Source: Sepioteuthis lessoniana (taxonomy: Eukaryota > Mollusca > Cephalopoda > Myopsida > Loliginidae). Taken from it: a stretch of DNA of 64,000 nt. A program made the translations under genes and the position numbers. The notes under the pieces were generated by a model. The model did not search any database. It was not told where the DNA came from and saw nothing but the letters and a program-made list of their open reading frames with translations. Of the stretch, positions 42,905 to 54,517 are shown in pieces. The stretch is from positions 7,241,860 to 7,305,859 of the forward strand of contig OY757904.1 in assembly GCA_963585895.1 (NCBI GenBank), read 5' to 3'. Numbering within the stretch: the first letter of the stretch is position 1; each line of letters opens with the position of its first letter.

Positions 42905-44430
42905 CCTCCTGCTATTGTTATTTTACTCCTGGCGAGTTTTTCACATCAGCTCTAAATGATGGTTTTTCTGTGGAGTCAGAGTGACTGCAATTCTTCTCTG
43001 ATCCCCTGGACTCTTTTTGATATCCTACTTGATTTTATCAGTGTTGTAGTTTTCATTTGATCTTCAATTCCCTCAGTTTCTTTTCCAGGTTCTTGAGGAT
43101 TATTCCAAGGGCTTCAACAGCGATTGATATCACCGTCACTTTCATGTTCTAAAGCTTTTTTTAGTTCGCTGGAAACATCTAGATTTTTGTCCTGTTTTTT
43201 TCCTTTCTTCTATTTTGATTCCCTGACCTGTTGGAACGGCAAAATCCAAGAGTTGATAAGTTCCTTTCTTCTTGTTAATTAACCCTAAGTTTGGTCTTAT
43301 GGCTTGAATTTGGTGATCCGTTTTATCTAAAAATTTCAGAAAATTTTATACTTCTTTTTTTTTCTATGACGTTTCTGCTGATATCATTGATCCGTGTGGT
43401 TAAATTTTAGTCTCTTGCACAATTCCTGGTGGATCATCCTCCGCGTCCAGTCAGGTATTTCAGTTGTACCAGTTTGTTGCATTCACTTACTATGTAATTA
43501 ACTATTTCATCTCTATCACCACATAACCTGCACTTACTCTTCTTCTGTATATCATCAATGTTAGCTTTCAGTAGTAGTAGTAGTAGCGGTGGTGGTGGCA
43601 GTAGTTGTATTTTTGTTGTTAGCATTATTATTATTATTATTATTACTCATTAGAGTTTTTCACATCAGCGTAAGCTGATGGTTTTCACTGGAGATTGAGT
43701 GACAGCAAGTCTCCCCAAGTCTCCAGGACTCTTCTCAGTATTCTGGCAGTTTTCAGTAATGCTGTTGTTTGGATGGCCTCCACTCGGCCACCAACTTCCA
43801 AATCTTCCAGGCCCTTTAATAATCCTTTAGTTACCGTACCAAAAGCACCAATCACAATTGGTATAATTGTCTCCTTCATGTTCCATAGTTTTTCAATTCT
43901 CTAGCAAGGTCAAGGTACTTATCTCTCTTTTCAGATTCTTTCAGTTTTATTCTGTGGTCTGCCGGGACAGCAAAGTCGACTATTATCATTATTATTATTA
44001 TTAGTAGTAGTAGTAATAGTAGTAGTACCCTTAATATATTTGGCACTTATGGAATTGTTTCAGACAACCATTTACATCGATATTGTGTCTATTTTGTGAC
44101 ACGTTTCATCTGTGATGCCTTTTATTTGTTTCTTGAAATATGTGTATAGTTGTTTTTTTCTAATTTTTGACTTGTTTTAGTTATCCGATACCGTATTCAT
44201 CCTCTTCTTAGAACTATTGCAATTTTATGATTATGATATTATGTTATAATAAATCTTTCATTACTATAAATTGTCTTGTTCTTTGATAGCAGAGTTAATA
44301 CAGATACGTGCTCTTTTCTCTCTTTCCTTTTTAGTCTATCAATATCATCCATTGTGTACAAGGATTTATGAATTGTTATTTTGTGATTTTCTCTGTTCTT
44401 TTCTTGTTCACTTGAAGAAAAGTCATAATA
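42905..44430 (-). mobile_element. Old LINE-B copy with a younger LINE-B nested inside
   Basis: On the minus strand an old copy covers the 3' end (about 42905-43570), including a recognisable zinc knuckle (CRLCGDRDEIVNYIVSEC at about 43540-43485). It then continues after an interruption from about 44035 to 44430 with degraded linker sequence. The interruption is a younger minus-strand copy at about 43620-43990 whose 3' (AAT)n tail lies at 43625-43648. That copy reads ETIIPIVIGAFGTVTKG and GLEDLEVGGRVEA uninterrupted. (AGT)n runs at 43572-43586 and 44003-44026 flank the nested copy and may represent its duplicated target. The plus-strand hydrophobic frame at 44271-44660 is probably an antisense shadow of the old copy. 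Confidence 0.7.
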
Positions 44431-44663
44431 GATACTTTGAAACTTTTTTTTCCATCATACTTCTTCTGTCGGGTTTAGTTTTCATTATTTCTTTCCTTGT
44501 CCATCTCAGATATTCATTGATATTTTTCTTCATTTTATTTCACTTGACTGAATCCTTTTCTTATATTCTAAGACACAGATATTTCTCTTTTCGATTCACC
44601 TTTTTTATTTCCTATTTAGATAGTTCAATTCATTCTGCTAGTTTTCTTTTTCGTTTCTGAATT

Positions 44664-44818
44664 GCATCTTACTCTTGAAAAAGATCTGAACCCACTTATC
44701 CTTCTAGCTATAAAGTAAATAATATCGCTGCTGTTCTTCTATTAGGATGACTATGGCATTAAATAACCCATGAAAGTTGATATGTCATTAAACAAACCAA
44801 ACCAAACCAAATCAAAGT
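44664..44818 (+). mobile_element. SINE-3 3' fragment
   Basis: The body segment (TATCCTTCTAGCTATAAAGT and TGCTGTTCTTCTATTAGGA) is followed by a type 1 hairpin tail at 44749-44782 (GGCATTAAATAACCCATGAA, GTTGATATGTC) and an (AAACC)n end. The tRNA head is missing. Confidence 0.6.
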
Positions 44819-45150
44819 ACATCCTAGTGTCCTGACTATCCTCACAATTTACCTAAAAGTATTCATTCTTTATTTATGGCGCCAAAATGCAATCTTTATA
44901 TATATATATAAAGATTTCCTTGATATATATTCTCCATTACAATTTAGCAAAATAGAACTGAGTGTTATTGTTATGATGAAAAGCCATGAAAATGGATAGT
45001 TTCCTTGGATTATACTGACGTTTTTCTATTCACAATTCTTTTTGTTACATTCGTTACATTCGTTAAGAACTTCAGCATCAGTTTTTAGATATTCTTATAT
45101 CTAGGATTGTGGGATAATGTTGGAGACAATTTTGTATTTGGTCTACGCCA
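44819..45150. other. No gene seen
   Basis: AT-rich sequence with a short duplication GTTACATTC near 45047-45065. Confidence 0.5.
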
Positions 45151-45154
45151 AGTA

Positions 45155-45400
45155 GATACTCCTGACTGGCCCATTGGCATAATGGTTTGAGTGTTTCCAG
45201 GTCGAGTCGTATCAAAGACTCAAAAAGTGGTACTTGATGCCTCCTCGCTTAACGGTCAGCATTATAAGGTACTTATCAAGATGAAGTGAAGCAATCCAGG
45301 CAAAGGAGTAGCGCCCTCCCTACACCTCAGTGTAGTAGCAATTGAAAAGGGAGCCTTCGGTTCTCTCTCGACTACGGTTGGCTAACTAAAAACAAAACTA
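45155..45400 (+). mobile_element. SINE-5 (tRNA-like head)
   Basis: The head GACTGGCCCATTGGCATAAT with AGGTCGAGTCGTATC resembles A- and B-box segments. The body (TTATCAAGATGAAGTGAAGC, CACCTCAGTGTAGTAGC, GAGCCTTCGGTTCTCTCTC) is unlike the other SINEs here. Only one copy is in the window, so its limits are uncertain. Confidence 0.45.
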
Positions 45401-45739
45401 AGATATTCAGTTTAATACAAGGTAGTTCACTCCCTTTATCTGAGAGAACCTCTTATAAAGAGCCGTAGGTTAACATTGATGAAAATAATTAAACATTGTT
45501 AAAAGTGAATACTGTATCATAAAAGCGCAGTGTAAATAAAAAAGGGCAAAATATGAAATTTCACATGAGTATAGGAAGTTTTGATGGGACCAAAATTTGT
45601 TTAATTGCAAGCATTTTCTTTTTATTGTAGTGACGGTTTTTTGTCCGAAAAGACTCCAGTTGTCGTCAAGTAATCAAATTTAGATGAGATTAAATAAAGT
45701 TTCCCAAGAATTACGGCTTGGACATTGAAAGAGGAGAAT
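45401..45739. other. No gene seen
   Basis: AT-rich sequence leading up to the LINE-A fragment; the open frame that starts at 45718 is LINE-A with a short flanking extension. Confidence 0.5.
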
Positions 45740-45982
45740 TTATAGATGCAGGACACTGCTGGATAAGCAGGGACGATCTCATAAGTGATGTACTCCTATG
45801 GACTCCCACATATGGTCGGGCAAAAGCAGGACGACCAGCTAGAACATACACTCAGCAGCTACGTGAGGATACGGGATGTAGCCCTGAAGACCTGCCAGAG
45901 GCGATGAACGTTAGGGAGAAGTGGCGAGAGAGGGCTAGGGATATCCGTGCTAGCGGCAAGACATGATGATGATGATGATGAC
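45740..45982 (+). mobile_element. LINE-A extreme 3' fragment
   Basis: An open frame covers HCWISRDDLISDVLLWT, GRAKAGRPARTYTQQL, TGCSPEDLPEAMN and the final RERARDIRASGK, ending in TGA and a (GAT)n tail at 45964-45981. The first residues of the open frame come from flanking DNA. Confidence 0.85.
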
Positions 45983-46134
45983 ATTTAACTTTGGAAAGTC
46001 GGGTTTACAAGTCCTCCATATTGGCTAACAATGAACCGATATGAATAATTGCCGGCTTCATTGATCGATTGATTGTAGACTGGTTGCAAATTCTAGTAAT
46101 ATTACTGTTTTCGACGAGATCAAATATTAGTGTG

Positions 46135-46505
46135 ACTTATTAACTGATTTTAACTGCATGTCCACCCATCTAAGGTTATTTTATACCTAGAGGTTAGGGA
46201 ATCGTGTTCACTGTATGTTAATATTTACATTTTTATGTAGTTGTTTATGAAGAGATTTTTTGTGTACACAATTCTATTAAATACGAATAATTTTAAAAAA
46301 GATTTGACCTCTAGATTGGACCCTAAGAAGTACTACTATTCTGGGTCAGAGTGGACCTGGGATTAATGGTAACGAAGGGTTACTCCATACTACATTGATA
46401 ACTAGAACTGTAGTCTCAGTATCAGATGCTGTTTAGTGTCATATCAGGACATTCCTTTTTAGAAGGGTATTACCCTTCTACAGGAGAGTAAGTGTATTGT
46501 AAACA
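46135..46505 (-). mobile_element. MHT element, copy h (tail type 2, short array)
   Basis: On the minus strand the head lies at 46505-46320 (landmarks complementary to CAGAGTGGACCTGGGA and CATTCCTTTTTAGAAGGG). Less than one full minisatellite unit follows (about 46290), and then the 3' end with AACCTCTAGGTATAAAATAA and ATGCAGTTAAAATC. The near absence of the array shows how variable the array length is in this family. Confidence 0.6.
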
Positions 46506-46509
46506 TCAG

Positions 46510-47385
46510 AGTGTATAAAAATGAATATTAAAAGATCGTAAAAAGCAGCGAACATTATGAAAAACCGCTATATTAATAGCATAACCAATAAGAAACGAAC
46601 CAGAAATAGAAGCATTTGATTCTTACAGTGTTTGAAAAAGGACGTAGCGAGGATTTTTCTCGAACTTATCAAGAAACCCTTTTGCTAAGTCCAACACTTA
46701 TACTAAGCTATTCAACAGAAATAGCTTGAAGATGAGCTAAACGGCTAATTCGGATGTAATTGCAGAAATTGAGAGAGTATCCTCTTGGAGGGTAACTGCC
46801 TGATAAACAATGTAATCTATCCAACCACAAAAAGAAGAGTAACAGAAAACACCAATCAAAAAAGTGGTTTAACCGCGAACCAAATTTCACTAATAAAAAT
46901 ATGAAAGTTGGAAATGAGTATTCAGTTTTGTCTCGAAAGTTAAGGATAAAACTGGAATGTCTCCAAACATCAAATGACATATTAAAGAGAGCATAAGTAT
47001 ATGGTGGTAAAGGGGTAAAATTAATTGTAAATTGTCTTAAAGAAAAATTGTGCATTTTCCAATCAATAGATATTAGCAGATTATTAAATTAAAAAAAAAT
47101 CAGAACTAATATCGAAATGCTGATATTAAAAATGGATATTTACTGTGTAATTTACTTATAGATTAATCTATCAATTTAATTAATTAATCACTTTAATTGG
47201 TAGATTTTTGACCGGATTTTTTGTTATCTTTTATTTTCTCGTTTTGTTTTCTTTATCTTCTCGTTTTTCTTTAAACGACTTAAGCGCCGTCTAATCCGCG
47301 TCTTTTCCCGTCTAACGACCGTGGTTTATACGCAAAAAGATTTTGTATCGGCTTCTAATCAGTTTTGAGCATTTTAATACTTTAG

Positions 47386-47390
<5 letters not shown>
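46510..47390. other. No gene accepted
   Basis: A minus-strand frame of 115 codons at 46708-47055 is open (contains MSFDVWRHSSFILNFRDK) but has no recognised family and no supporting splice sites. Confidence 0.4.
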
Positions 47391-47425
<35 letters not shown>

Positions 47426-47510
47426 AAATCATCCTCAAGTCACGCTAACAGCACAGATTTCCTTGACTCTATCTCTCCATCTGTTGCATATACTAACGAG
47501 ATTAATATAC

Positions 47511-47560
<50 letters not shown>
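47391..47560. repeat. (TA)n tracts around a LINE-A scrap
   Basis: TA runs lie at 47391-47421 and 47517-47560. Between them, 47433-47485 reads ATCATCCTCAAGTCACGCTA and then GATTTCCTTGACTCTATCTC, which matches the extreme minus-strand 3' end of LINE-A. Confidence 0.7.
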
Positions 47561-47562
<2 letters not shown>

Positions 47563-49005
47563 CTTTTTCAATTATAAAATTGACACTTGTCGTTATTGTC
47601 TCACCTGAGGAGCGGTCATGTGAAATTCTGAGTCGTGTGATTTTATCATGTTCTATTCTGTTTTATCGTTGACAAGTTTATGATATTGCTCTGCATCTTT
47701 GTGCATAGAGCACTGTATGCTATGGATTAAAAACACTTTTAGCATTAAATTCTAATCATGATTATGTGGATATTATCGAATATTCTACTCATATTATCAG
47801 TCAAATTATCTTAAACGAATAATTTCCCTTATATATTGTTTCCGACTTAGAAAAAACCACCGAGTCTTGATATAAAAAAACTCCTTGGTGTTGTGATAAA
47901 TCCTTGAATTTTGAAGATGGAAACAAATAAGTGACAATTAGGCGAGAAAGAGGGTAATAATCAATGTGGAGTAATTGATCATATCGAGGATCAAAATACA
48001 AGATCAAGATACGTATAAATGACACAGAAATAAAACAAGAAGTGGTAACGTTAAGTCAACCAGTATCTTGCGATAAGATACAAAAATAGAATACGATACT
48101 GAAAATGTAAGAATGAAAACAAGAATCAATAGAAGGAATTAATTTACTGAACATTGAAAAGAAAGAGACAATTACGAATATCACGGAATATTGGAATTAG
48201 AATTAAAGAAAAAGGAAAGAATAAAGATAAAAAATAAAAGGAATCTGAAGAGATATTTGAGCACAAGAATGAAGGGTAGAAAGTTGATTGAAAACATTCT
48301 GCTGTTCATTCATTGGGTAATATACAGAACAAGATATTCTAGATTCTTTCGTTTCCCTTCGGAACTGAACAAGAAATGAATATTGGATCAGCAAACTAGA
48401 AAACGGGTGACAATAATGCATAAACAGCTGTAATATAAATACAGTGGACAGTATCCAGATATTAAGGATTCCCCAACCTCGAAATTGAATGAGAAGAACA
48501 AAAAACGTGGACCAGAAAAAAAAAAAAGAAGATTAAGGGCAATATATAAACACCAGTGACTTGGGAATTTCTTAATGGATTTGATATGATAAGAATTGAA
48601 GGAGGAGGAGGAGGAGGGGGAGGAGGAGGTGAAGGAAAATTCTGTTTATTCAACAGTGAATGAGAAATAATAATGATAATAATGATAACAACAAAATTGC
48701 CAAAAAGAGACAGAAAATTAATGAAAATACATAAACAATAATTAATATAGACCATAATAATAAAAGGAGGAAACGAGACTTATTAAAAGATTGTGTTGAT
48801 TTTTAACAAAGAATAACAAATGGCACAAAAAATGGAGGAAAGAGAGAAAAATCGGAATAACTGGAGTTTGTTAAAACTGACATCAGAACAAATAACGCAA
48901 CAGAAAAACCTCACACTATCGGTCAGCAAAATAAAGAGGGTCTCATGAAGAATTAGGATTTAAATAATATAAACTACTAAAGAAATAGCATGGAGATAGC
49001 TGTTT
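47561..49005. other. No gene seen
   Basis: Purine-rich, AT-rich sequence with an (AGG)n run at 48600-48630 and (AAT)-like runs at 48667-48690. No repeat family was recognised. Confidence 0.5.
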
Positions 49006-49008
49006 AGT

Positions 49009-49250
49009 TTTGTGGTGTTTTATGGCATATCAATCCTTGTGGGTTATTCAATGCCAAGTCCTTTTTCTATCACTTTCCTCTCCCTCTCTCAACATATATA
49101 TATTGTCATCCACAGACAGACTGTTTCGTTGTATCACAACTCTTCAGTATGGCTAGACACGTGAGATTCTCGAAGCTTGGATCGAAACCTGGCTGACTCG
49201 TACACCAACCGAAGATTCTACCGCACAGCTACGGGGAAACTAGCGTAAGC
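49009..49250 (-). mobile_element. SINE-3-like element
   Basis: On the minus strand a tRNA-like head at about 49245-49165 (CCCCGTAGCTGTGCGGTAG, then a B-box-like GGTTTCGATCC) is followed by a pyrimidine/TA-rich middle and a type 1 hairpin tail at 49055-49012 (GGCATTGAATAACCCACAAG, GATTGATATGCC). Confidence 0.6.
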
Positions 49251-49294
49251 AAAGGAATTTCAAACGCTTATGTATCCCTTTTGTTTTGTTTACA

Positions 49295-49795
49295 TATATC
49301 CGCTTAACTGCTTCAAACGAGCCAGAGCTCCTTTGTTTACACACATCTAAGTGGTTTCAAGTATTGCTATTTAACGCAAATAACTTTTATTTTGTGTTAA
49401 TTATTTTTTGCATACTGTTAAATGGTTTCAAGTATTACAATTTCACAGCAATAGATCTGCCTTCTAGTACCTAAATTAAATAGAGATAGATACTTGTTTA
49501 TCACAAGAACAATTTGAAGAACATGATCGGAACAATCATATAAGTGCTAGGGTTTGACATGAGCAGCAGATTGATCTGATCAAGCTTCATCTAGCCCAAT
49601 AAGAGTCAAAGAAAAGTGTTGCAGGTCACGTGACCACTGCAGTTACCGGTTCAGAGACTGTACAACTACCCAGATCTCTCGTCCTTAAACATTACGGCTG
49701 GCCATCCACGGTTAACAAGTGGCCTTTTTGGAGTGAGTCTTACCCTTCTACTAAGGGGCAGTCGGCGTATTTTATAACCTCAGATCATGGCTGTA
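49295..49795 (-). mobile_element. MHT element, copy i (broken)
   Basis: Minus-strand minisatellite units at 49345-49445 (with ACTTGAAACCATTTAACAGT) are separated by unrelated sequence from a head fragment at 49715-49795 (complement of GTGGCCTTTTTGGAGTGAG and TCTACTAAGGGGCAGTC). Either an insertion separates the parts or these are two remnants. Confidence 0.45.
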
Positions 49796-49899
49796 TAAAG
49801 GGCACTTGAAAAGGTAAGTTTCACAAAACAAGTGGACTAGAATAATAAATAAATAAATAAATAAATAAATAAAGTGTGCTATAAAGTATAAAGAATGAA

Positions 49900-50120
49900 G
49901 CTGTATTCACCAAGATAGAAATGAACAATGAATGAAATGTTAATTTTCTTGAAAATATCACCCTTCATTACATACTTGTTCCAGCGAGTTTCCCACCAGT
50001 TGAAGCACCTATTAAACTCCATTTTTGATCTAGTTTGAAACTGTGCCGCTGTATTTCTTTGAATGTTCTTCATGTTCTAAAATATCATGCCTCAGGGATA
50101 AAGTTTCAGTTTAGGAAACA
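49900..50120 (-). mobile_element. Mariner C-terminal fragment
   Basis: A minus-strand frame reads KNIQRNTAAQFQTRSKMEF and then CFNWWETRWNKYVMKGDIF, which is the typical end of mariner transposases. The stop and terminus lie at the low-coordinate side. The upstream transposase is missing. Confidence 0.65.
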
Positions 50121-50199
50121 AGAAACAGTTGGATTGAGCTAGGCCCGGTGAGTAGAAAGGATATTTGCTCTTGCATCATTCTGTGTCGCTCCAAAAACA

Positions 50200-50458
50200 A
50201 TTCCTTCAAAAAGGATTTAGTGACTCAAATGATATACATAAAAGAGTTAAGAAAATGGGAACAAAAATAAAACTATGGGGTCACCTCAAAAGATGATCGA
50301 AAGAAATTGCAAACGATTGGACAGGGAGATATGGCTATGCAAAGAAAATGTATATGGTGAAAATGAATCACTATTAATTACAACATAAAATGATGCTATA
50401 AGAACTAATTATGCAAAAGCTAGAAGAGATAAGACTCAGGAAAATAGTTAGTGTAGAC

Positions 50459-50525
<67 letters not shown>

Positions 50526-51050
50526 AACAATCAATCATGCAGCAAACTGGCCTCAAAAGAGCAGGCATGACTGGATGGGGAAGAATATTCACTGTGAATT
50601 GCGCAAGAGACAAAAATTTGACCATATAAACAATTGGTATATGCACAGAACAGCATCTGTCCTGGAGAACGATAGGCCAAAATTTTGTGATTGAAACAGA
50701 TCATCCAATCCCGGCCAGAAGACTAGTTTTTAGTTAATAAAGGAAATAAAAAAAAAACTAGATAAATATCAGGAACTTGCCACAGAATTGAAAAAAGCTA
50801 TGGAAAAGGAAGGTGACAGTAATACTAATAACAGTTGGAGCTCTCAGAACAATATAAAAAAATCAAAAAGATATTGAGACAGCTGGAAATCCGAGGAAGA
50901 ATTGAGAATGTCCAAACCACAGAACTGCTTAGAGCAGTTAGAAGAGAGGGCTCCTGGAGATTTGAGGAGATAAGCAATCACTCTGACTTCAGGGAAAACC
51001 ATCTGTTCAAATTGGTGTGAAAAAAACTTGAAAAGAGAATAATAATAATA
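50200..51050 (+). mobile_element. LINE-B 3' copy p1 with (GA)n in the zinc knuckle
   Basis: The copy starts in the basic linker (KMGTKIKLWGHLKR-like at about 50253) and covers the SLLI..NDAIRTNYAKARRDK segment (about 50370-50440). The zinc-knuckle region CRLW is followed by a GA run at 50464-50521 and then DETINH. Further on come HDWMGKNIHCELRKRQKF (about 50567), a damaged endonuclease region and terminal helices to about 50960, then (AAT)n at 51039-51056. Confidence 0.8.
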
Positions 51051-51595
51051 ATAATACGACAAAATGGCATATGCTCAAAACAGAAACAACCCTGAAGAAT
51101 GAGATACACCAAATTCTTTGGGATACAAACAGGTCACCTATTCTTAGCCACAAGACCTAGAGATTGTCAACAATAACAACAACAACAAAGAAAAAAAAGA
51201 AAAGAAAAAGAAAAAGAAAAAGAATAGTCTATCGAATAATGGACTTTGCCGTCTCGGCGGACCACAGGGTGAAAATCAAAGAAAACGAAAAAACTTGTCT
51301 CTTTTTTCGTTTTCTTAGAACTTGCATGAGAACTAAAAAAAGCAATGGAAAATGATGATGACGGTGATACCAATTGTTATGGGTGCACTCAGAATGATCT
51401 CCAAAGGTTTGGTAAGGGGGCTGGAAGAGGTGGAAAAAAGAGGATGAGACCATCCAATTTATAGCATTGTTAAGTTCGGTCGGAATACTGAGAATAGTCC
51501 TAGAGACTTGTGGAGACTTGCTGTCACTTAGACTCCAGTGAAAAACTACCAGTTAACGCTGTGTGAAAAACTTTCAAGAGATAAAATAATATCAT
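51051..51595 (+). mobile_element. LINE-B 3' copy p2
   Basis: It abuts the (AAT)n tail of p1. It begins near the KWHMLKTET segment (equivalent to KWYMHNPES), passes an (AAC)n/(AAAAG)n run at 51170-51225, then MDFAVSADHRVKIKENEK (about 51238) and IPIVMGALRMI (about 51367), and ends with the CTGGAGTCTAAGTGAC-type 3' end near 51530. The PD motif is lost; the later Asp is present. Confidence 0.8.
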
Positions 51596-51599
51596 ATGA

Positions 51600-52235
51600 A
51601 TCAATTGAATCGAAGTAAAAATTCATAATACGCAGAAGAATATCAAATATGGATTATGTGGTGATAGAGATGAAAGGGTTTATCACACAATAAGCGAACC
51701 CAGCAAACTGGCCCAAAAGGAATAGTTGACTAGGCACGAATGCGTAGGAAAGGTGATCCATTGGGAATTGTGCAAGAGATTAGAATTTGACGATACTGAC
51801 AAATGATATAGGCACAAACCAGAATCTGTCCAAGAAAATGAAAGGCATAAAATTTTCTGGATCACCAACTCCCGACCAGAAGACCAGGCCTAATATCAAT
51901 TCACAAGTAGAAACGAATTTGACATCGATTTGATTTTAGTGAAAATAAAAGAAAACGAAAGGTTAGATAAATACTTAGATCCTGCCAGTTAGCAGAAGAA
52001 ACTGTAGAACATGAAGGTGACGGTGATACCAATTGTATTTGGTGCACTTGGATGGTTTTCAAAAGGCTGGAAAAGAGATTGGAAGAACTGAAGATTAGAA
52101 AAAGAATCGAGACCATCCAGGCGACAGTACCGTCAAGATCAGCTCGAATCCTCAGAAGAGTCTTAGAAATCCGAAGAAGCTTGCTGTCACTCGGACACCA
52201 GTGAAAGACCATCCGTTAAAACTTTTATCTTTTCT
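51600..52235 (+). mobile_element. LINE-B 3' copy p3
   Basis: It begins just upstream of a recognisable zinc knuckle (YGLCGDRDERVYHTI at about 51650) and continues through HECVGKVIHWELCKRLEFD (about 51738), then the degraded endonuclease region and the terminal segment up to about 52205. Only scattered stops separate the blocks. Confidence 0.8.
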
Positions 52236-52329
52236 CATTTAAGAAAATTATTAGTTGCTTTTATCACTATAAAACGTTGACTAAAATTAAAAGACATCTG
52301 AAGCTATTAGTCAGAATTAATATTAGCCA
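52236..52329. other. Short spacer between LINE-B copies
   Basis: AT-rich, no recognised feature. Confidence 0.4.
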
Positions 52330-53725
52330 CAGAGTGATGGAATTTGGCATAGAAAAATGTGTCATACTAATAATGAAAATCAGAGAACGACAAATGACAG
52401 AAGGAAAAGAACTGCCAAATCAAGAAAAATCAGAACGTTCGGAGAAAAGGAAAATTATATATACTTGGGAATAATGGAAACAGACACCATCAAACATGCC
52501 GAAATCAAAGAAAAATTTTAAAAAAATACCTCAGTTGAACGAGAAAACTACTTGAAACCAAACTACATATCAGAAATCTCATCAAGGATATAAAAACCTG
52601 GGCTGTCCTCCTCGTAAGATACTTGGGACCATTCTTAAAGTGGAAGAGAGAGGAACTTCAACAAATGGACCTGCGAATAAGAAAACTCACGACTATGCAT
52701 AAGGTCTTATATCCCAGAGATGGCGTAGACACACTGCATGTGTCAAGAAAAGAAAAAGGAAGAGGATTTGCTATCATTGAAGATAGTGATGATGCATCGA
52801 TACAACGGCTTGAAGACTACACAGCGACCAGAAACAATACAGACAACACAAATAACAATAGAACAAAAAAAACCAGAAAACAAAAATGGGAAGAAAAATA
52901 ATTGTATTTCAAGTGACAATCAAACAAAATCTCACACAAGAAAACTTGGACATGGCAAAAAAAGGGAAACATGAAGAGAAAAACTGAATCTCTGCTGATA
53001 GCAGTACAAAACAACGCCATAAAGACTATGTCAAAGTAAGAATGAGCAAGACGCAACAAAATAGCAGATGTATGTTATGTGGTGATAGAGACGAAACGAT
53101 CAATCACATAATAAGCGAATGGAGTAATTTAGCGCAAAAAGAGTATAAGACTTGAAATAACTGGGTAAGCAAGGTGATACATTAGGAATTGTGCAAGAAG
53201 TTTAAATCTGACCTGACGAACAAATGGTACATGCACAACCCAGAATCCGTCCAAGAAAATGAGACGCACAAAGTTATGCTGGATTTCGAAATACATAAGG
53301 ATCATCCAGTCTCGGCCAGACGACCAGACCAAATAAAAAAGAAAAAAGAAAAAAAAAAAAAGAGAACCTGCCGAATTGTGGACTTTGCTGTCCCGGCTGA
53401 CTTCATGGTAAAATTGAAAGAAAGCGATAAGTACCTAGACCTTGCTAGAGAAATGAAAAAAACTATGGAACATGATAGTGACGGTGATACCAGTTGTACT
53501 TGGTGCACTTGGTAAAGTCACCAAAGGTTTAATACAGGCACTGGAGGACTTGGAAATAAGACGACGAGTGGAGACCATCCAAACGACAGGATTGTTGAAA
53601 TCGGCCAGAATACTGAGAATAGTCGTGGAGACTTGAGGAGACTTGCTGTCACTCAGACTCCAGTGAAAAACCAACAGCTAATGCTGATGTGAAAAAATCT
53701 CAAAAGAGAAATAATAATAATTGGC
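52330..53725 (+). mobile_element. LINE-B copy p4, longest in the window (about 1.4 kb)
   Basis: It starts within the reverse-transcriptase C-terminal region (MEFGIEKCVILIMK at about 52337) and covers LGPFLKWKREELQQMDLRI (about 52620), VSRKEKGRGFAIIEDSDDAS (about 52738), the basic linker, a zinc knuckle (CMLCGDRDETINHIISE at about 53068), WYMHNPESVQENETHK (about 53225), an endonuclease block ARRPDQ...RTCRIVDFAVPAD with an inserted lysine run (about 53315-53405), KYLDLAREMKK (about 53430) and the final helices. The 3' end has CAACAGCTAATGCTGATGTG, a near-perfect hairpin, then an AAT tail at 53711-53722. Confidence 0.85.
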
Positions 53726-54162
53726 AATGGTTCATGTAAAATAAAAATAAATGTTTACTTTTAATCTACTTTTTTCATTTTCTACATTTCGTCTTTGTTG
53801 TCTTTCTTCTCTTGTTTTTCTTTTCTTTGAATTTTTTTTCATTTAACTTTTCTTCTATCTTTACTAACTTGAGCGCGGGAATATTTGAAGAAAATGGTTG
53901 AAACCTCTCTCTGCTCTTTTAGAAAAAAAAAATGACGCTGATGTCTCTTCAGTATTAATCCATGGAACGCTCGGCATTCAGCTTGCGTGCATGAAAATGC
54001 GGGGGTGGTGATTACGCTCCATGTTGCAGGAATTCGGTCAGGAATACTGCATACTGCTGACATCCAAATCTTATCTCTGCCAATTGGAAGAGGAAGTAGG
54101 GGCAATGACAGTAACATAACGTGGATGGCGATGCTGAAATTGTAATGGACAAATTAATAGGA
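53726..54162. other. No gene accepted
   Basis: Pyrimidine-rich run at 53760-53860. The minus-strand frame at 53839-54117 has no recognised family. Confidence 0.45.
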
Positions 54163-54365
54163 GAGTCAGCTGAAAAGTTCATTGGCTGAAAAGTTCATAT
54201 AAGTACGTCATATCTACTGTTGATGACTTTTTTGATCAATGGGATCCAAGCACTGGAACAAGAAGTATGTCAAAGGCAAAGGGTACTATGTTGAAAAATA
54301 AACCTCATTTGGTCACATTCCACGAAAAAACCTTTATTAGTCTATAAACTTTTCAGCTGACCCTT
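54163..54365 (+). mobile_element. Mariner-derived MITE
   Basis: Inverted ends read GTCAGCTGAAAAGTTCAT at 54165-54182 and its near complement ATAAACTTTTCAGCTGACC at 54343-54362. The inside contains HWNKKYVKGKGYYVEK (about 54250-54297), the usual C-terminus of a mariner transposase. At about 200 bp it is a strongly deleted, non-autonomous derivative. Confidence 0.7.
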
Positions 54366-54407
54366 GTATGCAATGATCTTAAATAAATATGAAGATTCTA
54401 ATTTTTA

Positions 54408-54516
54408 GAAGATTTAGAGTGTGTAATGGATATGGGTCCGGAAATAGAATCAGCAAGCCAAGTTCGAATTCTGGTGGAGACTGATTGTGTTCTCTTCGGA
54501 AAGGCATGAACTCAGT
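54408..54516 (+). mobile_element. SINE-1-like 5' part
   Basis: The A-box-like GTGTGTAATGGATATGGG and B-box-like AAGTTCGAATTCTGG are followed by a GGAAAGGCATGAACTCAGT segment, as in SINE-1. It stops where the MHT head begins at about 54518. Confidence 0.55.
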
Positions 54517-54517
54517 A

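Noticed and set aside
44271-44660. 129-residue hydrophobic frame, possible membrane protein
   Set aside because: Composition is Phe/Leu/Ser from T-rich DNA. The strand is antisense to an old LINE-B copy and no family is recognised.
53839-54117. 92-residue minus-strand protein
   Set aside because: No recognised motif, no splice context, and it ends in a pyrimidine-rich repeat area.
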